44,238 nt of DNA from JBAQMG01 sp049302575 (GCA_049302575.1 JBAQMG010000134.1:1-44238); one strand, 5' to 3'; numbered from the stretch's first letter, positions 32,928 through 42,669 are shown. A program made the numbers and translations. Notes: generated by a model from the letters alone, not told the origin.

Positions 32928-34836
32928 CTTGTGCCCCCCTACGACTCTGCTCTAAATAGACTAGCAGAACAGAAATATCAGCAGGACTCACACCCGTTAT
33001 TCGTGAGGCTTGCCCTATATTACTAGGTTGAACCTCAACTAATCTTTGTTTCCCTTCAGTAGATAAACCTCGAATCTGTGAATAATCAATTTCTCTAGAC
33101 AATATTTTTTCTTCTAACTTACTAAATCTCTCGATTTCCTCTTGTTGTTTTTGAATATAACCAGTGTACTTGATTTCAATTTCTGCCTCTTCTAGAACTT
33201 CATCACTATAATTCGTTAAATTAGGTAATACCTCTCGAATATTTTTAAGCGAAACCTCCGGTCTCCGAAGTAATTCTCGAACTTTTACTCCAGTTTTTAA
33301 AGGAGTTGAGTTAATCTTTATTAGAATATTTTGCAAATCTACCCGCCCGGGAGAAAGCACAGTACTCTTCCACAAATCGTTAAGACTGACCAATTCATCA
33401 GTTTTTTCTTGAAAATATCTCCAACGTTGATCATTAACTAGGCCAATCTCTCGACCTTTATCCGTTAACCTCAAATCTGCATTATCTTGGCGAAGAATAA
33501 GCCTATACTCCGCTCTTGAGGTTAAAAGACGATAAGGTTCCTTTATACCCTTAGTCACAAGATCATCAAGTAATACCCCCAAATATCCTTCTGAACGCCG
33601 AATAATGAAGGGTTCCAAACCTTTAACCCGTTGGGCAGCATTAATTCCAGCTATCAACCCTTGGGCAGCAGCTTCTTCATAACCGGATGTCCCATTAAGT
33701 TGTCCTGCAGTAAATAATCCCGGACACATACGAACCTCTAGTCCAAGGGAAAGCTGGTGGGGTTTTACATAATCATATTCAATCGCGTAGCCAGGTCTCA
33801 ACATACAAACTTTCTCAAGTCCTGGAATGCTTCGTAAAATCTCCACTTGCACTTCTTCCGGCATACTCGTTGATAAACCAGCTACATAAAGTTCTTCACT
33901 TTCCCAGCCTTCTGGTTCTAAAAATATTTGGTGAGAATCTCTTTGCGCAAAGCGCACTACTTTATCCTCAATAGAAGGACAGTAGCGTGGACCAATACCC
34001 TCAATTTCTCCACTATATAGTGGAGCTCGATAAAGATTTTGCCGGATAATGTCATGTGTTTTAGGAATAGTATACCCTAACCAACAGGGTACTTGATTTT
34101 CTACTTTATTCTGCCAAAACTGACTTCGAGTAGGCATAAAAGAAAACCGTTTAATCAGATTATCTCCTGGTTGAATTACCAACTTATTAAAGTCTACAGA
34201 ACGACGATGAACCCTCGGCGGAGTCCCTGTTTTAAAACGCCCAAGCTCAATTCCCAAGTCCTTAAGCTCCTGCGAGAGTGTCATCGAAGGCATTTGACCA
34301 TTGGGTCCCCCTTCATACATAGCCGCACCGATAATAATCCTGCCTCTTAAATAAGTACCGCTGGTTAAAACTACATTCTCGCTCTCAAACCTAGCACCCG
34401 TTCGCGTTAAAACTCCACTAATCTTACCAGTGGAAGTTACTAACTTCTCAACCAGACCTTGTATTAAAGTTAACCGTGGCTGAGATAAGAGCACATTAAG
34501 CATAGTATTGCGATAAGCGTTCTTATCGGATTGAACCCGCAAAGCTTGTACCGCAGGTCCCTTACCGGTATTAAGCATTCTTACTTGAATCGATGTTTCA
34601 TCAGCGACGATCGCCATTTGCCCACCTAAAGCATCGATTTCCCTTACAAGATGTCCCTTTGCCGGACCTCCTAAAGAAGGATTACAAGGCATATGCGCCA
34701 CCGTGTCTAAGTTTAAAGTAATTAAAAGAGTTTCACACCCCATACGAGCTGCTGCTAAAGCAGCCTCACAACCTGCATGTCCAGCACCGACTATTATTAC
34801 CTCGTATTTCCCGGCGAAGTATTCTACTAACTCCAC
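32920..34836 (-). CDS. mnmG: tRNA uridine-5-carboxymethylaminomethyl modification enzyme MnmG
   Basis: FAD protein that with MnmE modifies U34 of certain tRNAs. 638 residues: N-terminal Rossmann motif IIVGAGHAGCEAALAAARMG, PCNPSLGGPAKGHLVREIDA, LTSGTYLRGRI, GTPPRVHRRSVDF, GLFTAGQLNGTSGYEEAAAQ. The GTG at 34836 has AGGA five bases upstream and gives a typical start; a TTG at 34854 inside mnmE lacks a site. Coupled to mnmE upstream and rsmG downstream. Confidence 0.95.
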   Translation of the reverse strand: MELVEYFAGKYEVIIVGAGHAGCEAALAAARMGCETLLITLNLDTVAHMPCNPSLGGPAKGHLVREIDALGGQMAIVADETSIQVRMLNTGKGPAVQALRVQSDKNAYRNTMLNVLLSQPRLTLIQGLVEKLVTSTGKISGVLTRTGARFESENVVLTSGTYLRGRIIIGAAMYEGGPNGQMPSMTLSQELKDLGIELGRFKTGTPPRVHRRSVDFNKLVIQPGDNLIKRFSFMPTRSQFWQNKVENQVPCWLGYTIPKTHDIIRQNLYRAPLYSGEIEGIGPRYCPSIEDKVVRFAQRDSHQIFLEPEGWESEELYVAGLSTSMPEEVQVEILRSIPGLEKVCMLRPGYAIEYDYVKPHQLSLGLEVRMCPGLFTAGQLNGTSGYEEAAAQGLIAGINAAQRVKGLEPFIIRRSEGYLGVLLDDLVTKGIKEPYRLLTSRAEYRLILRQDNADLRLTDKGREIGLVNDQRWRYFQEKTDELVSLNDLWKSTVLSPGRVDLQNILIKINSTPLKTGVKVRELLRRPEVSLKNIREVLPNLTNYSDEVLEEAEIEIKYTGYIQKQQEEIERFSKLEEKILSREIDYSQIRGLSTEGKQRLVEVQPSNIGQASRITGVSPADISVLLVYLEQSRRGAQGV

Positions 34837-34843
34837 ATTAATC

Positions 34844-36205
34844 CTACTTTCCAATACAAAATCGCGAAAAAATGGTTTCTAATAGATCTTCCTGAACATT
34901 ATCTCCAGTCACTTCAGAAATATCTTGTAAAGCTTTACGGATATCAATAGAAAGAATATCCCACGGGAAACCATTATTCAGTGCTTGTAGGGCCTGCTCT
35001 AATGCTGTTCTTGATCTCTCAAGGGCAGAAATTTGACGCACATTAGATATTAAAGGTTCAGTCAGACTGTTAACGTTACCGCTAAACACCCTACTTTTAA
35101 TTTCTTGTTCCAAGCGGTCAAACCCCTCATGTTGCGTAACTGACAAGGGTATCCAAACCTCGCCCTTTATAAGATCTGCAAGCATCGCCTTATCTAGCAA
35201 ATCTATTTTATTAGCTAAAACTATAACTCTACCTCTATATTTATCAAGAATGTTTATTTCGTCAGTTTCCAATGGAAGTCCTGCCTCAACGACAAGTAAA
35301 ATAAGATCGGCAGTATCTAGGGCCCTCCAAGTTCTATCAATTCCTAGCTGTTCGGTAAGATCTCCACTGACACGAATTCCGGCTGTATCAACAAGTTGCA
35401 AAAGGATACCACCTAAATTAATCGATTCTCTAATTTCATCTCTAGTAGTCCCAGGAATGTCGGTGACAATCGCCCGTTCCTCATCAAGCAGTGCATTTAG
35501 CAAACTTGATTTTCCAACATTAGGTCTACCTACGATAACCGTTTGTAGGCCTTCGCGCAATATTTTACCCGTTTTACTTCCAGCTATTAAGTTTTCAGCC
35601 TTTAAAAGTGCATCCATAATACGTTTTTTCAAGGAAATACGATCCAAGTCTTCAACATCGTCTTCCGGAAAATCTATACCAGCTTCGATAAAAGCCAAGA
35701 TGTCTAATATTTCACTCCTATAATTTAACACTTTGCTGGATAATGTTCCACTAAGTTGGGCAAAAGCAAGTTGAGCAGCATTATTTGATCGTGCATTTAT
35801 TAGATCCACAACAGCTTCAGCCTGAATTAAATCCATTTTTCCATTAAGAAAAGCTCGTTTGGAAAATTCCCCCTGTTGAGCCAATCTAGCACCCGATCTA
35901 AGACAGCTCTCTAAGATTTTTTGAGCAATCCAAGGTCCACCGTGACAATTAATTTCATAGATATCCTCACCAGTATAGGAATTAGGTGCTAACATCCTGG
36001 CGATGAGAACTTCATCCGCAATATAATTCTTTTCCTCAAAAATTCCCAAATGCAAGGTGTAACTTTCTCCACTTTTCCAGCGTTTCAAGTTTCTTGGAGC
36101 AAAGGACCTAGCAATTATTTCTGTGGCATTGGGGCCACTAAGACGTATAACATGAATACTAGCCTCACCCATTACAGTGGCTAAGGCAATAATTGTATCG
36201 TCCAT
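34844..36205 (-). CDS. mnmE: tRNA modification GTPase MnmE
   Basis: Partner of MnmG in U34 modification. 453 residues: N-terminal tetrahydrofolate-binding domain starting MDDTIIALATVMGEASIHVI, helical domain, inserted G domain with GRPNVGKSS, DIPGTTRDEI, DTAGI and NKID, and the C-terminal catalytic CIGK. ATG at 36205 with AGGTGGAG about 9 bases upstream; a GTG five codons earlier overlaps that site. A terminator separates it from jag. Confidence 0.96.
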   Translation of the reverse strand: MDDTIIALATVMGEASIHVIRLSGPNATEIIARSFAPRNLKRWKSGESYTLHLGIFEEKNYIADEVLIARMLAPNSYTGEDIYEINCHGGPWIAQKILESCLRSGARLAQQGEFSKRAFLNGKMDLIQAEAVVDLINARSNNAAQLAFAQLSGTLSSKVLNYRSEILDILAFIEAGIDFPEDDVEDLDRISLKKRIMDALLKAENLIAGSKTGKILREGLQTVIVGRPNVGKSSLLNALLDEERAIVTDIPGTTRDEIRESINLGGILLQLVDTAGIRVSGDLTEQLGIDRTWRALDTADLILLVVEAGLPLETDEINILDKYRGRVIVLANKIDLLDKAMLADLIKGEVWIPLSVTQHEGFDRLEQEIKSRVFSGNVNSLTEPLISNVRQISALERSRTALEQALQALNNGFPWDILSIDIRKALQDISEVTGDNVQEDLLETIFSRFCIGK

Positions 36206-36242
36206 TATGATCATCTCCACCTGATTATTAGTCTAATAAGCC

Positions 36243-36271
36243 AAAAAGTGAGGGGCTATCCCCTCACTTTT
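36243..36271. terminator. Terminator after jag
   Basis: AAAAGTGAGGGG / CCCCTCACTTTT perfect 12-bp stem with loop CTAT, A/T-rich ends usable in both directions, directly after the jag stop. Confidence 0.9.
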
Positions 36272-36273
36272 GT

Positions 36274-36912
36274 CTATGAAATATCCCTACTTCGTTTTAA
36301 GGAAATAACCACTCTCCGATTTGGATCATCCCCTTCACTGAACGTTGAAATACGAAAGTCCTCTTGTAAAGCAGTATGAATGATCCGTCTTTCGTGTGGA
36401 TTCATAGGTTCTAAGACAACTTGAGTTCCGGTTCTTTTTACTTTATCCGAAAGACGTTGAGCCAGACGTACCAGTGTTTCTTCCCTACGCAATCTATAGC
36501 CCCCAACATCTACAATAACCCTAACTCTTTCTGTTAACTTCCTTGCAACAGCAAGGTTGGTCAGATATTGCAAGGCTTCTAAGGTGTCTCCTCTGCGACC
36601 AATTAAAATACCAATTTCCGGTCCAGTAATATCAATATACCAATGTTCATTTCTTTGAGTTACTTGAAAACTAGCTTCAACGTTCATACACCGACATATT
36701 TCTTTAGTAAAGTCGCAGGCTAAAGTTCCAGGGTTATCCTCGTAGGAAACTCTCACTCGAGCTAAGCTAGTACCCAATATTCCAAATATACCTTTTTTGA
36801 TAGGTGACTCTAGAATTTCAATCTTTACTTTGTCCCTCTCAAGGCCTAATTCTTGCAAACCAGCAGATATAGCATCCTCGACTGTTTTGCCGGTATTCTC
36901 CGAGACCTTCAT
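36274..36912 (-). CDS. jag: RNA-binding protein Jag/KhpB (SpoIIIJ-associated)
   Basis: 212 residues: Jag N-terminal domain (TGKTVEDAISAGLQELGLER with KKGIFGILG), KH domain with IGILIGRRGDTLEALQYLTN, and R3H domain with MNPHERRIIHTALQ. Binds RNA and affects cell-envelope control. ATG at 36912 with GGGGAGG 11 bases upstream. Follows yidC. Confidence 0.95.
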   Translation of the reverse strand: MKVSENTGKTVEDAISAGLQELGLERDKVKIEILESPIKKGIFGILGTSLARVRVSYEDNPGTLACDFTKEICRCMNVEASFQVTQRNEHWYIDITGPEIGILIGRRGDTLEALQYLTNLAVARKLTERVRVIVDVGGYRLRREETLVRLAQRLSDKVKRTGTQVVLEPMNPHERRIIHTALQEDFRISTFSEGDDPNRRVVISLKRSRDIS

Positions 36913-36944
36913 ATCTAATCGAACCTCCCCGCTCTCCCCTGCTT

Positions 36945-37616
36945 CTATGCAGCCTTATCAGACTTTTCCTTAGCCAACTTCTTGTTAATATATAGTTGCT
37001 GCAAAATAGTAACTATATTCATGGTTACCCAATATAAAGCCAATCCAGCAGGTACGGTAGCACTAATGTACCCAAAGAAGAGGGGCATAATGTAGAGCAT
37101 TGTTTTCTGAGTTGGGTCAGTTGATGCCGTGGGGCTAGACACTTTTGTTTGTAAAAACGTGGTTGCCGCCGCCAGAATAGGTAATATAAAATAAGGATCT
37201 TTCAAAGTAAGATTAAACCAAAGAAAATGAGCCTGACTAGGATCGGTAATGTAGGTCTTAAAGTCAAATAAAGTCTTATATAACGCCCAAAAAATAGGTA
37301 ACTGAACCAGTAAAGGTAAACATCCGCTCATAGGATTAGCATTATTTTGCTTATACATTTCCATGACTTCTTTATTTAACTTATCTGGTTGATCTTTAAA
37401 CTTCTTTTGGATTTCTTTTAGTTTAGGCTGAAGCTCAACCATTCTCCTCATAGAAGACATTTGTTTCCAAGTTAACGGATATAGCACAGTTTTAATAATA
37501 ATTGTGAGTAAAATAATGGCTACACCATAATAGGGAAGTCCTACTGTAGAACTTAGATCATATAACCATTTTAAAAGTCCTGTCATTCCTTGTACAATTG
37601 GATTCAGTATATTCAC
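36945..37616 (-). CDS. yidC: Membrane protein insertase YidC (SpoIIIJ/OxaA type)
   Basis: Inserts and folds membrane proteins. 223 residues with five helices; TIIIKTVLYPLTWKQMSSMR carries the conserved Arg region, followed by a cytoplasmic hairpin QPKLKEIQKKFKDQPDKLNK, then NPMSGCLPLLVQLPIFWALY and LYWVTMNIVTILQQ. No lipobox signal. The GTG at 37616 is set by AGGAGGG 5 bases upstream; a TTG five codons earlier lies on the yidD stop. Upstream stop and this site overlap in the yidD end. Confidence 0.95.
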   Translation of the reverse strand: MNILNPIVQGMTGLLKWLYDLSSTVGLPYYGVAIILLTIIIKTVLYPLTWKQMSSMRRMVELQPKLKEIQKKFKDQPDKLNKEVMEMYKQNNANPMSGCLPLLVQLPIFWALYKTLFDFKTYITDPSQAHFLWFNLTLKDPYFILPILAAATTFLQTKVSSPTASTDPTQKTMLYIMPLFFGYISATVPAGLALYWVTMNIVTILQQLYINKKLAKEKSDKAA

Positions 37617-37627
37617 AAGAGCCCTCC

Positions 37628-37834
37628 TCAAACTGGGTCATGTCCTCCAGGGTGAAATGGATGACATTTAAGAATCCTAATCACTGATTTTCTCATTCCC
37701 TTAACAAATCCGTATTTTTGAAAGGCTTGAATCGCATACTCAGAACAAGTAGGATAAAAACGACATGACGGTTGTTTTAGGGGAGAAATAAATTTTTGAT
37801 ATAAATTAATAAAGCCAATCATTCCTGTAACCAT
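37628..37834 (-). CDS. yidD: Membrane protein insertion efficiency factor YidD
   Basis: 68 residues from the chosen ATG: MVTGMIGFINLYQKFISPLK, PSCRFYPTCSEYAIQAFQKY and CHPFHPGGHDPV, all family signatures. The ribosome site is weak (GTGAG 6 bases upstream); an in-frame TTG at 37858 overlapping rnpA or the ATG at 37822 are alternatives. Between rnpA and yidC, the standard order. Confidence 0.92.
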   Translation of the reverse strand: MVTGMIGFINLYQKFISPLKQPSCRFYPTCSEYAIQAFQKYGFVKGMRKSVIRILKCHPFHPGGHDPV

Positions 37835-37841
37835 TAATTTC

Positions 37842-38180
37842 TCACATTTTTTTAGCAAACAATTTAGCTTTTTGTAAGGTCTGTAAGATTGCTTTTTCGA
37901 CTTCAGAATAAGAAGCTCCTTTTATAGTTGATCGAGCAATAAGAATTATTTGGACATCTTGAACTAGATCAGACATATGTAGGCGGATTACTTCACGCAT
38001 TAAACGCCTAGCTCTATTCCTTACTACTGAGTTACCCACTTTTTTTGATGCAATGAAACCAATTTTCGTTGGACCTTTTAAGATGATTAAAACAGTATAC
38101 CTTCCAGGATAACTTTTACCACTTGCAAAGACTGTCTTATACTCTAACTTTTTTCTTAATCTTAGACTAATAGGGAGCAT
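37842..38180 (-). CDS. rnpA: Ribonuclease P protein component
   Basis: 112 residues: MLPISLRLRKKLEYKTVFAS, GFIASKKVGNSVVRNRARRL and MREVIRL, the RNR motif that binds P RNA. ATG at 38180 with GGAGG upstream; an in-frame ATG nine codons earlier lacks one. Downstream of rpmH. Confidence 0.96.
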   Translation of the reverse strand: MLPISLRLRKKLEYKTVFASGKSYPGRYTVLIILKGPTKIGFIASKKVGNSVVRNRARRLMREVIRLHMSDLVQDVQIILIARSTIKGASYSEVEKAILQTLQKAKLFAKKM

Positions 38181-38361
38181 AGTTCCTCCGTTGGGTATGG
38201 CCCACAAACTATATTCTTACTCTAACTAGAATATTTAAACCTCTTAACACAATTCTTAGAGTCATGATTTAGTCATATACCAAACATAACTCTAAGACAT
38301 TATCCCTCAGATACATTCTTTAATGCTACAGTTCTTGCTTAATAGCCTTACCGATAGTATT

Positions 38362-38385
38362 AAAAAAGGCCACAACTGCGGCCTT
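38362..38385 (-). terminator. Terminator/attenuator overlapping the rpmH stop
   Basis: AAGGCC/GGCCTT stem with an 8-base loop, followed on the minus strand by six T. Lies between rpmH and rnpA, so it may reduce transcription into rnpA. Confidence 0.75.
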
Positions 38386-38518
38386 AAGCTGATAGTTTCT
38401 TTCTCCCTTTTAAGCGACGGCGCTTTAAAACATTTTGTCCAGTAGGTGTACTCATGCGACTTAAAAATCCATGAACACGTTTATGACGCCGATTCTTCGG
38501 TTGATATGTCCTTTTCAC
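38384..38518 (-). CDS. rpmH: 50S ribosomal protein L34
   Basis: bL34, 44 residues: MVKRTYQPKNRRHKRVHGFL, SRMSTPTGQNVLKRRRLKGR, KKLSA. GTG at 38518 with AAAGGAGGTG upstream. The stop overlaps a terminator stem. Divergent from dnaA across the origin region. Confidence 0.97.
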   Translation of the reverse strand: MKRTYQPKNRRHKRVHGFLSRMSTPTGQNVLKRRRLKGRKKLSA

Positions 38519-38620
38519 AATAACGACACCTCCTTTAAAAAACAAACAATAACAAGACATTCTCCAAAGATTATACTCTAATTTTTGAAAATCTGTCAAG
38601 GTAACTGGCAATCAACTTAT

Positions 38621-38814
38621 TGTGGATAAGTTTGAGCCTGTAATAAAATACAGGGGATAATTCCGAAAAACTGTCTTAATTTTTGTTGATAACCCCCAGA
38701 AAAATTGATATGATGTAAGTGCAGAGTTTAGACATCATTATTTCTTCTCTGTACTTCTATTCACACCTTTATTTTAACTAAGTTATCCACAAATGTGTAT
38801 AAGTTTGTGTATAA
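38621..38814. promoter_or_regulatory. oriC part 1: DnaA boxes upstream of dnaA
   Basis: Perfect boxes TGTGGATAA (38621-38629) and TTATCCACA (38783-38791), with near matches AGGGGATAA (38652), TGTTGATAA (38684), TGTGTATAA (38794) and TGTGTATAA (38806). With the second cluster after dnaA this gives a bipartite Firmicute origin. Confidence 0.85.
38686..38714 (+). promoter_or_regulatory. Promoter of dnaA overlapping a DnaA box
   Basis: TTGATA (38686-38691), a 17-base spacer and TATGAT (38709-38714). The -35 lies inside the TGTTGATAA DnaA-box-like site, which fits repression by DnaA. Confidence 0.65.
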
Positions 38815-38866
38815 CTTTTTTATTTCGTGTTTTTATTCTTTTAACCATACCAAGGGAGGTTCATTT

Positions 38867-40219
38867 ATGTTACCACAAACCTCATCTTTAAATTCACTTT
38901 GGAAAGAAACCTTATACAAGTTAGAAAGCGAACTTTCCCAACCAAGTTTTGAAACTTGGCTAAGTTCTACAAAACTCCTCCAGATTAATGGTGATACTCT
39001 AATTATTAGTGTTCCTAATGAATTTGCTAAAGACTGGTTAGAAAGTCGTTATTCACCTTTAATCCGTTCAGTTGTAAAAACTATTATGGGTCAATCTAAA
39101 AACCTAAAATTTGTGATTTCTCAAATAGGAGAACAAAATCAAAGGGAACAAGAATCATTACTTATTCCTTTGACACCTAAAGTAGTTACTTTGCCGAATT
39201 ATCTAAACAATAAATATACCTTTGACACCTTTGTTATTGGAAATAGTAATCGCTTTGCTCATGCTGCCTGTTTAGCCGTGGCAGAATCTCCGGCTAAATC
39301 CTATAATCCGTTATTTATTTATGGTGGAGTTGGCTTAGGTAAAACACATTTAATGCATGCTATAGGACATACAATTGTTCAGCAATCGCCTCAAACGCGT
39401 GTTCTCTATGTTTCCAGCGAAAAGTTTACTAATGACCTGATCGATTCAATTCGTGACGAAAACCCCATTGTTTTTCGTAATAATTATCGTAATGTCGATG
39501 TTCTCTTAATTGACGATATTCAATTTTTAGCTGGTAAGGTTGGCACTCAAGAAGAATTTTTTCATACTTTTAACGCTCTTCATGAAGCAAATAAACAAAT
39601 TATTATCTCTTCCGATAGACCACCCAAAGAAATTCCAACCCTTGAAGATCGACTACGCTCACGTTTCGAATGGGGCTTAATTACAGATATTCAAGCTCCT
39701 GATTTAGAAACTCGTATTGCTATTCTAGGTAAAAAAGCTAAGTTAGAAAATCTTCAAGTACCCAATGAAGTACTGGTTTTTATAGCCGATAATATTCATT
39801 CTAATATTAGAGAATTAGAAGGAGCCTTAATCAGAGTTATGGCCTTTGCCTCTCTTTCTTCTAGCCCTATAACTGCAGAAATTGCCTCAGCAGCTTTAAA
39901 AGATATTTTACCTATTAATTCTCTCAAAGAAATTACTATTAATATGATTCAACAAGATGTATCTGACTATTTTAATCTTCCTCTAAGTGATTTTAAGGCT
40001 AAAAAAAGAACCCAAGCAGTTGCCTTTCCCCGACAAATAGCTATGTATCTTTGTCGAAAATTAACTGATATTTCCCTGCCTAAAATTGGCAAAGAATTTG
40101 GTGGACGTGATCATACGACAGTAATTCATGCTAATGAAAAAATATCTAATGACTTAAAAAAAGATCCTCTCTTAGAAAAAAGAATCAATGACATTATCCA
40201 ACGCATCCAATCTCACTAA
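38867..40219 (+). CDS. dnaA: Chromosomal replication initiator protein DnaA
   Basis: 450 residues: domain I (1-85) starting MLPQTSSLNSLWKETLYKLE, short linker, AAA+ domain with Walker A GGVGLGKT at 153-160, Walker B LLIDDIQFL, RLRSRFEWGL arginine region, and domain IV with the signature GGRDHTTVIHA. ATG at 38867 follows GGGAGG; an upstream in-frame ATG at 38795 lies in the DnaA box cluster and is not used. Lies between the two oriC clusters. Confidence 0.97.
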   Translation: MLPQTSSLNSLWKETLYKLESELSQPSFETWLSSTKLLQINGDTLIISVPNEFAKDWLESRYSPLIRSVVKTIMGQSKNLKFVISQIGEQNQREQESLLIPLTPKVVTLPNYLNNKYTFDTFVIGNSNRFAHAACLAVAESPAKSYNPLFIYGGVGLGKTHLMHAIGHTIVQQSPQTRVLYVSSEKFTNDLIDSIRDENPIVFRNNYRNVDVLLIDDIQFLAGKVGTQEEFFHTFNALHEANKQIIISSDRPPKEIPTLEDRLRSRFEWGLITDIQAPDLETRIAILGKKAKLENLQVPNEVLVFIADNIHSNIRELEGALIRVMAFASLSSSPITAEIASAALKDILPINSLKEITINMIQQDVSDYFNLPLSDFKAKKRTQAVAFPRQIAMYLCRKLTDISLPKIGKEFGGRDHTTVIHANEKISNDLKKDPLLEKRINDIIQRIQSH

Positions 40220-40246
40220 CCCAATCAATAATGTATTCTTAACAAT

Positions 40247-40445
40247 TGTGTATAAATAGGTAATAATAGCTTGATAATTTTAAAATAGAGGACATGTGGA
40301 TTATTATCCTGAGTTGTCCACATATTATTAGATATCAATTTTGTAGTATTCTTAATGTCTCACCCTATTTATCCACAAGTTGACAGGCTATATTATTACT
40401 ACTACTATCTTTTATCTTATTAATATTATTATGAAATATGCTTTG
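40247..40445. promoter_or_regulatory. oriC part 2: DnaA boxes, DnaA-trio and AT-rich unwinding region
   Basis: Boxes TGTGTATAA (40247), TGTGGATTA (40295), TTGTCCACA (40314) and a perfect TTATCCACA (40369-40377), then TTGACAGG, then the trinucleotide run TTACTACTACTA (about 40396-40407) and a strongly A+T-rich stretch. The layout box, short spacer, TAC repeats, AT-rich tract matches the Bacillus subtilis basal unwinding system. Confidence 0.8.
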
Positions 40446-40468
40446 TTTTAAAATTTTAGGAGGTTCCT

Positions 40469-41572
40469 ATGAAAATATTATGTTCTAAAGATATGTTACT
40501 AACCGGAGTTAATACCGTCCAACGAGCAGTTTCTAATAAAAGTACTCTCCCTGTACTTCAGGGTATTTTACTAAAAGCAGAAAAACAATCTTTGACATTT
40601 TCTGCTACAGATTTAGAAATCGGCATCCGCTGTGAAGTTTCTGCCGAAATATTAGTTGAAGGATCCACAGTAGTTCCAGCTAAACTTTTTTCAGAAATTG
40701 TTCGAAAACTTCCTGACACAATAATTTCGCTAGAGTTAATCGATAATGTACTTATAATTAAGTATTTTCAATCAGATATAACCCTCAAGGGTTATGATCC
40801 ACAAGAGTTTCCATTATTACCTGAGCTTATCGATACTCAATCTTTTACCTTATCAACAACTTTATTTAAAAATATGATTCGTCAAACGGTTTTTGCTTGT
40901 GCAACTGAAGAAAACCGACCTATTTTTACAGGAATCCTTTTAAATATTGAAGGTCAAACGATACGACTAGTTGCAACAGATACTCATCGTTTGGCTTATC
41001 GTGTTTCTGAAATACCTAATCAAGAAGAATTAAAATTTAATGGATTAATACCAGCAAAAACAATGTCTGAAATTTATAAACTTTTACGTGATGAGGATGA
41101 AACTCTAAATATTAATTTTACTAATTCTCAAATTTCTTTCCAATTTGGTTCAATAATTTTAATGTCTCGACTTATTGATGGACAATTTCCAAATTATAAT
41201 CAAGTGATCCCTCAAAACTGTGAAACAAAAATTTTTATGTCAGTCAAAAATTTCTGGGAGGCAGTTGAAAGGGCATCTCTGATTGCAAGGGACAATAGTT
41301 CAGCTAATATTATTAGATTAACTATTTCTGACACAATTCTAAAAATTGATCAAGTTACAGAAATGGGAAAGATTAATGAACAAATGGAAATTGAAATGGA
41401 AGGAAAAGATATTATCATTTCTTTCAATGCTAAGTTTTTAATTGATGCTCTTAAAGTTATTGATTCAGAAAATATTATGATGGAATTTTCTGGTTCTTTT
41501 GGTCCTGGAGTAATTAGACCACTAAATAATCCAAGTTATTTATATTTAGTACTTCCAGTTCGAACTAATTAA
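40469..41572 (+). CDS. dnaN: DNA polymerase III sliding clamp, beta subunit
   Basis: 367 residues in three repeated domains, MKILCSKDMLLTGVNTVQRA at the start, FTGILLNIEGQTIRLVATDT and HRLAYR in the middle, and the C-terminal PSYLYLVLPVRTN. ATG at 40469 with AGGAGG upstream. Followed by recF after two bases. Confidence 0.97.
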   Translation: MKILCSKDMLLTGVNTVQRAVSNKSTLPVLQGILLKAEKQSLTFSATDLEIGIRCEVSAEILVEGSTVVPAKLFSEIVRKLPDTIISLELIDNVLIIKYFQSDITLKGYDPQEFPLLPELIDTQSFTLSTTLFKNMIRQTVFACATEENRPIFTGILLNIEGQTIRLVATDTHRLAYRVSEIPNQEELKFNGLIPAKTMSEIYKLLRDEDETLNINFTNSQISFQFGSIILMSRLIDGQFPNYNQVIPQNCETKIFMSVKNFWEAVERASLIARDNSSANIIRLTISDTILKIDQVTEMGKINEQMEIEMEGKDIIISFNAKFLIDALKVIDSENIMMEFSGSFGPGVIRPLNNPSYLYLVLPVRTN

Positions 41573-41574
41573 AT

Positions 41575-42669
41575 ATGATTCAAAAATTGAATCTCAAGAA
41601 TTTCAGGAATTATGAAAATGAAAAGATTCTTCTTACCTCAGGAAATAACATTTTCTTTGGTTTAAATGGTCAAGGAAAAACCAATATTTTAGAGGGGATA
41701 TATTATCTTTTAACCGGTAAATCTTATAAGGCTCAACGTGATCAAGAACTAATACGTTGGGGACAAACGGATTTTCATATATTTGGTGAATTTAATGTCG
41801 CTCAACGTCCTATTTTTTTAGAGAGTCATTACGTGGAAAAAAGAAAAATAATCAAGATTAACCAAGTTCCTTGTAAAAAACTATCCGACTATTTGGGAAC
41901 AATTAATGTAATATATTTTTCACCTGATGATTTATTTATGATTAAGGGAGGGCCTTTGGAAAGAAGGAGATTTCTGGATTTTCACATTGCTCAGAGACGC
42001 CCTAGTCATATTAGTTTAATAAACTCTTATAATAAGGTTATTCAGCAAAAAGGAGCTTTATTAAGAACAAATATTTCTACAAATTTAAAAATTGATCAAC
42101 TACGTCTTTGGAATGAACAATTATTAATGATCGGCGAGAAAATTATTAAAAATCGTTGGGAACTGACCGAACGTTTAAATAGTGTTTCCCATAATATATA
42201 CACGATGCTTTCCAATCAGAAAGAAAAAATAAACCTTATTTATATATCAATTGGACAAGAAAAAATAGAAAAAGCAATTTCTAAATTTTCCGAACTCCTA
42301 GAAGAAAAAATGATGTTAGAAATAGAGCGGCAAATTATACTGATCGGACCTCATCGCGATGATCTCCGAATTACTCTTAATGATAAGACAGCCAGACATT
42401 ATGCTTCTCAAGGGCAACAGCGTTCGATTGTTTTAAGCTTAAAATTAGCGGAGTTAGAAATTATCAGAGAAGATAAAGGTGAATATCCTTTACTGCTGCT
42501 TGATGATGTTTTGTCTGAATTAGATAGTTTTAGGAGAGAATATTTAATAGAATTTATAAATTCTTCTTCAATCCAAACTTTAATGACCATGACTAGTGCT
42601 GATGAGGCACAGATTAGGGCCAAAGCAGGATTCAAGGTACATCAAGGACAGATAAGGAGGGAATATTAG
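41575..42669 (+). CDS. recF: DNA replication and repair protein RecF
   Basis: SMC-like ATPase for gap repair. 364 residues: Walker A GLNGQGKT at 29-36, SFYKAQ-like GKSYKAQRDQELIRWG, the signature YASQGQQRSIVLSLKLAELE and Walker B YPLLLLDDVLSELD. Starts 3 bases after the dnaN stop, so translation is probably coupled; there is no strong own ribosome site. Confidence 0.96.
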   Translation: MIQKLNLKNFRNYENEKILLTSGNNIFFGLNGQGKTNILEGIYYLLTGKSYKAQRDQELIRWGQTDFHIFGEFNVAQRPIFLESHYVEKRKIIKINQVPCKKLSDYLGTINVIYFSPDDLFMIKGGPLERRRFLDFHIAQRRPSHISLINSYNKVIQQKGALLRTNISTNLKIDQLRLWNEQLLMIGEKIIKNRWELTERLNSVSHNIYTMLSNQKEKINLIYISIGQEKIEKAISKFSELLEEKMMLEIERQIILIGPHRDDLRITLNDKTARHYASQGQQRSIVLSLKLAELEIIREDKGEYPLLLLDDVLSELDSFRREYLIEFINSSSIQTLMTMTSADEAQIRAKAGFKVHQGQIRREY

